A stretch of 64,000 bases of DNA from Variovorax ginsengisoli (GTDB lineage Bacteria > Pseudomonadota > Gammaproteobacteria > Burkholderiales > Burkholderiaceae_C), in contig NZ_JAUJZH010000021.1 in the NCBI RefSeq assembly GCF_030486595.1, positions 1 to 64,000 of the forward strand, written 5' to 3'. Position 1 is the stretch's first letter, and each line of letters starts with the position of its first letter. Under the pieces are notes generated by a model. That model worked only from the letters and a program-made list of their open reading frames with translations, had not been told where the DNA came from and ran no database searches. Made by a program: the position numbers and the translations under genes. Positions 62,047 through 64,000 of the stretch are shown here, piece by piece.

Positions 62047-62718
62047 TCAATACGTGAGGATTTTTGGGGACACGATCGCGCCGCCGTCAGCGGCGAGGGC
62101 ACGCCCGACCATCGTCTGGGAGGAAGTCGTCTCGCTTTGGACCACGGTGCGGACCAGCTGCATAAGGTCTGACGGGTCCAGGAAGCGCCCAGCACGCCCG
62201 ATCCCGGGGTGCACGGTGCTCACCCAGACCGGGCGCGTGATGATCCCCTGGCCGTTGCGCGTTCGGTAGGCGAGATAGATCCAGTGTCCGGCCATGTCGC
62301 TCTCACTTCGCTGGCGGTTCGCTGGAACGGCTCGCGCGTATGTTTGCGTAGCCTGCAGCGCAGCGGTCGTCATGCTGACGGCCGCGCCCACCTCGGGATC
62401 AGCGGCGTCGGCGCCAAGTGCACCGCAGAGCGCAATGGCCTTTCCAGCGACATCGGCTGTGTTGAGGGAGCCGACGGTGAGGATGCTGCTTTCAGCGGCG
62501 AGTTGATCGTTCGCCCAGGTGGCGATCTTTGGTGCGTCGGAAGACAGCAGGGCGCCCGCGCCGAACCAGGCGTTCGCGACGTCGACGACGTAGATGAAGA
62601 CATCCTTCCCCGCCAGCGTGTTGCCTGATGGATTGTTCGAAAGCGGATCGACTCGCACTGCCCAGCCGGGGTTGATGGTGCGAGCGAGGTCTTGCCAGAA
62701 CTGGTGTTCGTTTTTCAT
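62047..62718 (-). CDS. Unrecognised protein, 223 residues
   Basis: Start at ATG 62718 (MKNEHQFWQDLARTINPGWAVRVD). It is Ala-rich and helical in the middle (GKAIALCGALGADAADPEVGAAVSMTTAALQATQTYARAV). The C-terminal part has HWIYLAYRTRNGQGIITRPVWVS. No enzyme motif is recognised. It is convergent with the SGRPNP gene and codirectional with the DnaB operon. Confidence 0.6.
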   Translation of the reverse strand: MKNEHQFWQDLARTINPGWAVRVDPLSNNPSGNTLAGKDVFIYVVDVANAWFGAGALLSSDAPKIATWANDQLAAESSILTVGSLNTADVAGKAIALCGALGADAADPEVGAAVSMTTAALQATQTYARAVPANRQRSESDMAGHWIYLAYRTRNGQGIITRPVWVSTVHPGIGRAGRFLDPSDLMQLVRTVVQSETTSSQTMVGRALAADGGAIVSPKILTY

Positions 62719-62806
62719 CAAATCAAGATACCGGTCGCAGCGACGATCGCGCAAGGCAGCGCAGAAACTTCCTGCGGACTCAGTGCGCGTGGGGATGCGA
62801 GGCGGC

Positions 62807-63112
62807 TCAATGGCGGAACGGCACTGGCCCACCGGCGAGCACATACCCAGCCGCGACCAGGCCGATCACGAATGCGACGATCGTCCAGAGGTATGCATCG
62901 GTGATCCGATCGCCCAGGTTGTCGAGATCTGCGCGAAAGAAGCCCATGACAGCGCGCCGAAAGCCCAGCGACAGCGCCAGGCCGATCGCGGCGGCCACGG
63001 CCATGTGCCAGGCCTGCGCAGGGCGGTTGAAGCCCGCGAGGGAAAAGGTCCAGAGCCAGCCGGCGGTGATGAGCAGGAGTTCTGTGCGTGACTTGATGCT
63101 GCCGAGATCCAT
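62807..63112 (-). CDS. Small three-helix membrane protein
   Basis: 101 residues from ATG 63112. Hydrophobic segments LLLITAGWLWTFSL, WHMAVAAAIGLALSLG and YLWTIVAFVIGLVAAGYVLAG. Two bases separate its start from the HU-like gene's stop, so it is in the same operon. Role unknown. Confidence 0.65.
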   Translation of the reverse strand: MDLGSIKSRTELLLITAGWLWTFSLAGFNRPAQAWHMAVAAAIGLALSLGFRRAVMGFFRADLDNLGDRITDAYLWTIVAFVIGLVAAGYVLAGGPVPFRH

Positions 63113-63114
63113 GG

Positions 63115-63522
63115 CTACTTCAACCTGTGCACTGAGGACGTGACTGCCTGGGGGCGCTGGCGGGCGCCCGGGCTGGGTTCGGCGGCTGCAGGCGACCCGT
63201 CCTTCGCCTTGCGCGGCTTGATGGGATGGAATGTGATCTTCTCGCCACCGGGTATGAGATCGATCTGGCCCGTGCGAGGGTTGTGGCGCCGCCGCGCGGC
63301 GTACTCGGTGCGCTTGAAGGTCCCGATGCCTTGGATCCAGCATTCACCGTTGACCATGGCGCTGCTGACGACACGGTTCATCAGGTTGAAGAAGAAGGCC
63401 ACGCCGAACTCGGGCGACATGTTCAGCAGCTCGGCCTCCTTGCGAACGACGGCGTTGGCGCTGTAGCGGGTGCGCCGCTTGTTCGGCTTGCGCGGCTGTG
63501 GTGATGGGGTGGGCGAGATCAT
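63115..63522 (-). CDS. HU/IHF-family DNA-binding protein
   Basis: 135 residues. A basic N-terminal tail (RKPNKRRTRYS) precedes the HU-like core. GECWIQGIGTFKRTEYAARRRHNPRTGQIDLIPGGEKITFHPIKPRKA matches the HU beta-arm region with the RxNPxTG motif. It bends DNA and probably organises the element's replication or partition complex. Its start overlaps the dnaB stop by 4 bases, so the two are coupled. Confidence 0.85.
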   Translation of the reverse strand: MISPTPSPQPRKPNKRRTRYSANAVVRKEAELLNMSPEFGVAFFFNLMNRVVSSAMVNGECWIQGIGTFKRTEYAARRRHNPRTGQIDLIPGGEKITFHPIKPRKAKDGSPAAAEPSPGARQRPQAVTSSVHRLK

Positions 63523-64000
63523 TGCAGGTGGTCCTCGTAGAGGGAGGATGCCAATTGGTGGGCGAGCTTGACCGTGCCGGTGGCGCCCTCGCGCTGCTTG
63601 GCGACGATCACTTCGGTGATCCCGGGTTCCGCCGTCTCGGGGTTGTAGGCCTCGTCGCGATACAGGAACATGATCACGTCCGCGTCCTGCTCTATCTGGC
63701 CCGATTCCTTCAGGTCGGACATCATGGGACGCTTGTTCGCGCGTTGTTCCACCGTCCGGCTGAGCTGAGCCAGAGCAACGACGGGGCATTTCAGTTCGCG
63801 TGCGAGCTGCTTGAGGCCCTTGGATGCGTCACCCACGACCACGCGAGCATCGGCACCCGGCTTGGCCGCGGCGCCGGCGGCGATGAGCTGCAGGTAGTCC
63901 ACGCCGATGATCAGCTTCTTGCCCGCGTTCTGCGCGGCGAAGAGGCGCGAGCGCGTCCGGATCTCGGCCAGCGACAGGCCTGGCGACTCGTCGATGTAGA
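63519..64000 (-). CDS. dnaB: Replicative DNA helicase DnaB, C-terminal part (runs off the window)
   Basis: About 160 C-terminal residues. The sequence from the right edge (YIDESPGLSLAEIRTRSRLF) leads to GVDYLQLI, the Walker B region. It continues with ALAQLSRTVEQRANKRPMMSDLKESGQIEQDADVIMFLYRDE and the arginine-finger/C-terminal motif AKQREGATGTVKL. DnaB is the hexameric 5'-3' replicative helicase. With the primase at 11834 it would form the element's own replisome core. The start and Walker A lie beyond 64000. Confidence 0.93.
   Translation of the reverse strand, partial: YIDESPGLSLAEIRTRSRLFAAQNAGKKLIIGVDYLQLIAAGAAAKPGADARVVVGDASKGLKQLARELKCPVVALAQLSRTVEQRANKRPMMSDLKESGQIEQDADVIMFLYRDEAYNPETAEPGITEVIVAKQREGATGTVKLAHQLASSLYEDHLQ

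Overview
The window is GC-rich and reads like a large plasmid or integrative element of a beta-proteobacterium, probably Burkholderiales (Comamonadaceae or Variovorax-like). The reasons are a Bug/TctC solute-binding protein, a porin of the beta-proteobacterial type, IclR-controlled catabolic genes with a Liv-type transporter, and IS5, IS21 and IS3 family relics. The replication and nucleic-acid genes (DnaB, HU-like protein, archaeo-eukaryotic-type primase, UvrD-like and RecG-like helicases) are laid out as a mobile-element backbone rather than as chromosomal housekeeping loci. This assignment is inferred; no rRNA, tRNA or taxonomic marker is present.

Layout. 1-5.2 kb: IS5-family transposase remnant, a divergent AraC regulator / secreted alpha-beta hydrolase pair, small conserved genes, a stand-alone FtsZ-C-terminal-like gene with an internal stop, and a DNA glycosylase. 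5.3-17.8 kb: nucleic-acid module with a ribonuclease (RNB domain plus three dsRNA-binding domains, frame broken twice), UvrD-like helicase, two unknown backbone proteins, a noncoding control region (promoter, inverted repeats, tandem 11-bp units, leftward terminator), a large PrimPol-like primase and a string of small genes. 17.7-21.3 kb: accessory pocket with a TnpB scrap, decayed genes, and a two-gene membrane operon whose larger product is a cytochrome c oxidase subunit I homologue that appears to have lost its heme ligands. 21.3-27.0 kb: RecG-like helicase, hipBA toxin-antitoxin pair, and a truncated PAPS-reductase/DndC-like gene.

27.2-53.0 kb: a catabolic island bordered by two different broken IS21-family elements. 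It holds IclR regulators, a complete LivKGFHM-type ABC transporter, a cyclase-family hydrolase, a Baeyer-Villiger-type flavin monooxygenase, an NTF2-like protein, an enoyl-CoA hydratase-like protein, an NDP-forming acyl-CoA synthetase, a TctC-type binding protein, two acyl-CoA dehydrogenases, an AraC regulator and a porin. Together they look like uptake, oxygenation, hydrolysis, CoA activation and beta-oxidation-like degradation of an unidentified, possibly ketone-bearing compound.

53.1-64 kb: backbone resumes with an N6-adenine-type methyltransferase, small genes, a PD-(D/E)XK-like protein, a secreted nonspecific nuclease, an endonuclease VII-like HNH gene inserted beside a truncated gene, a GIY-YIG protein, a large Cys-rich repeat protein with a putative catalytic C-terminal domain and its downstream partner, an HU-like protein, and the C-terminal part of DnaB running off the right edge. 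Several real genes carry frame breaks or in-frame stops (RNB gene, FtsZ-like gene, istA, istB); read-level data would be needed to separate decay from sequence error.
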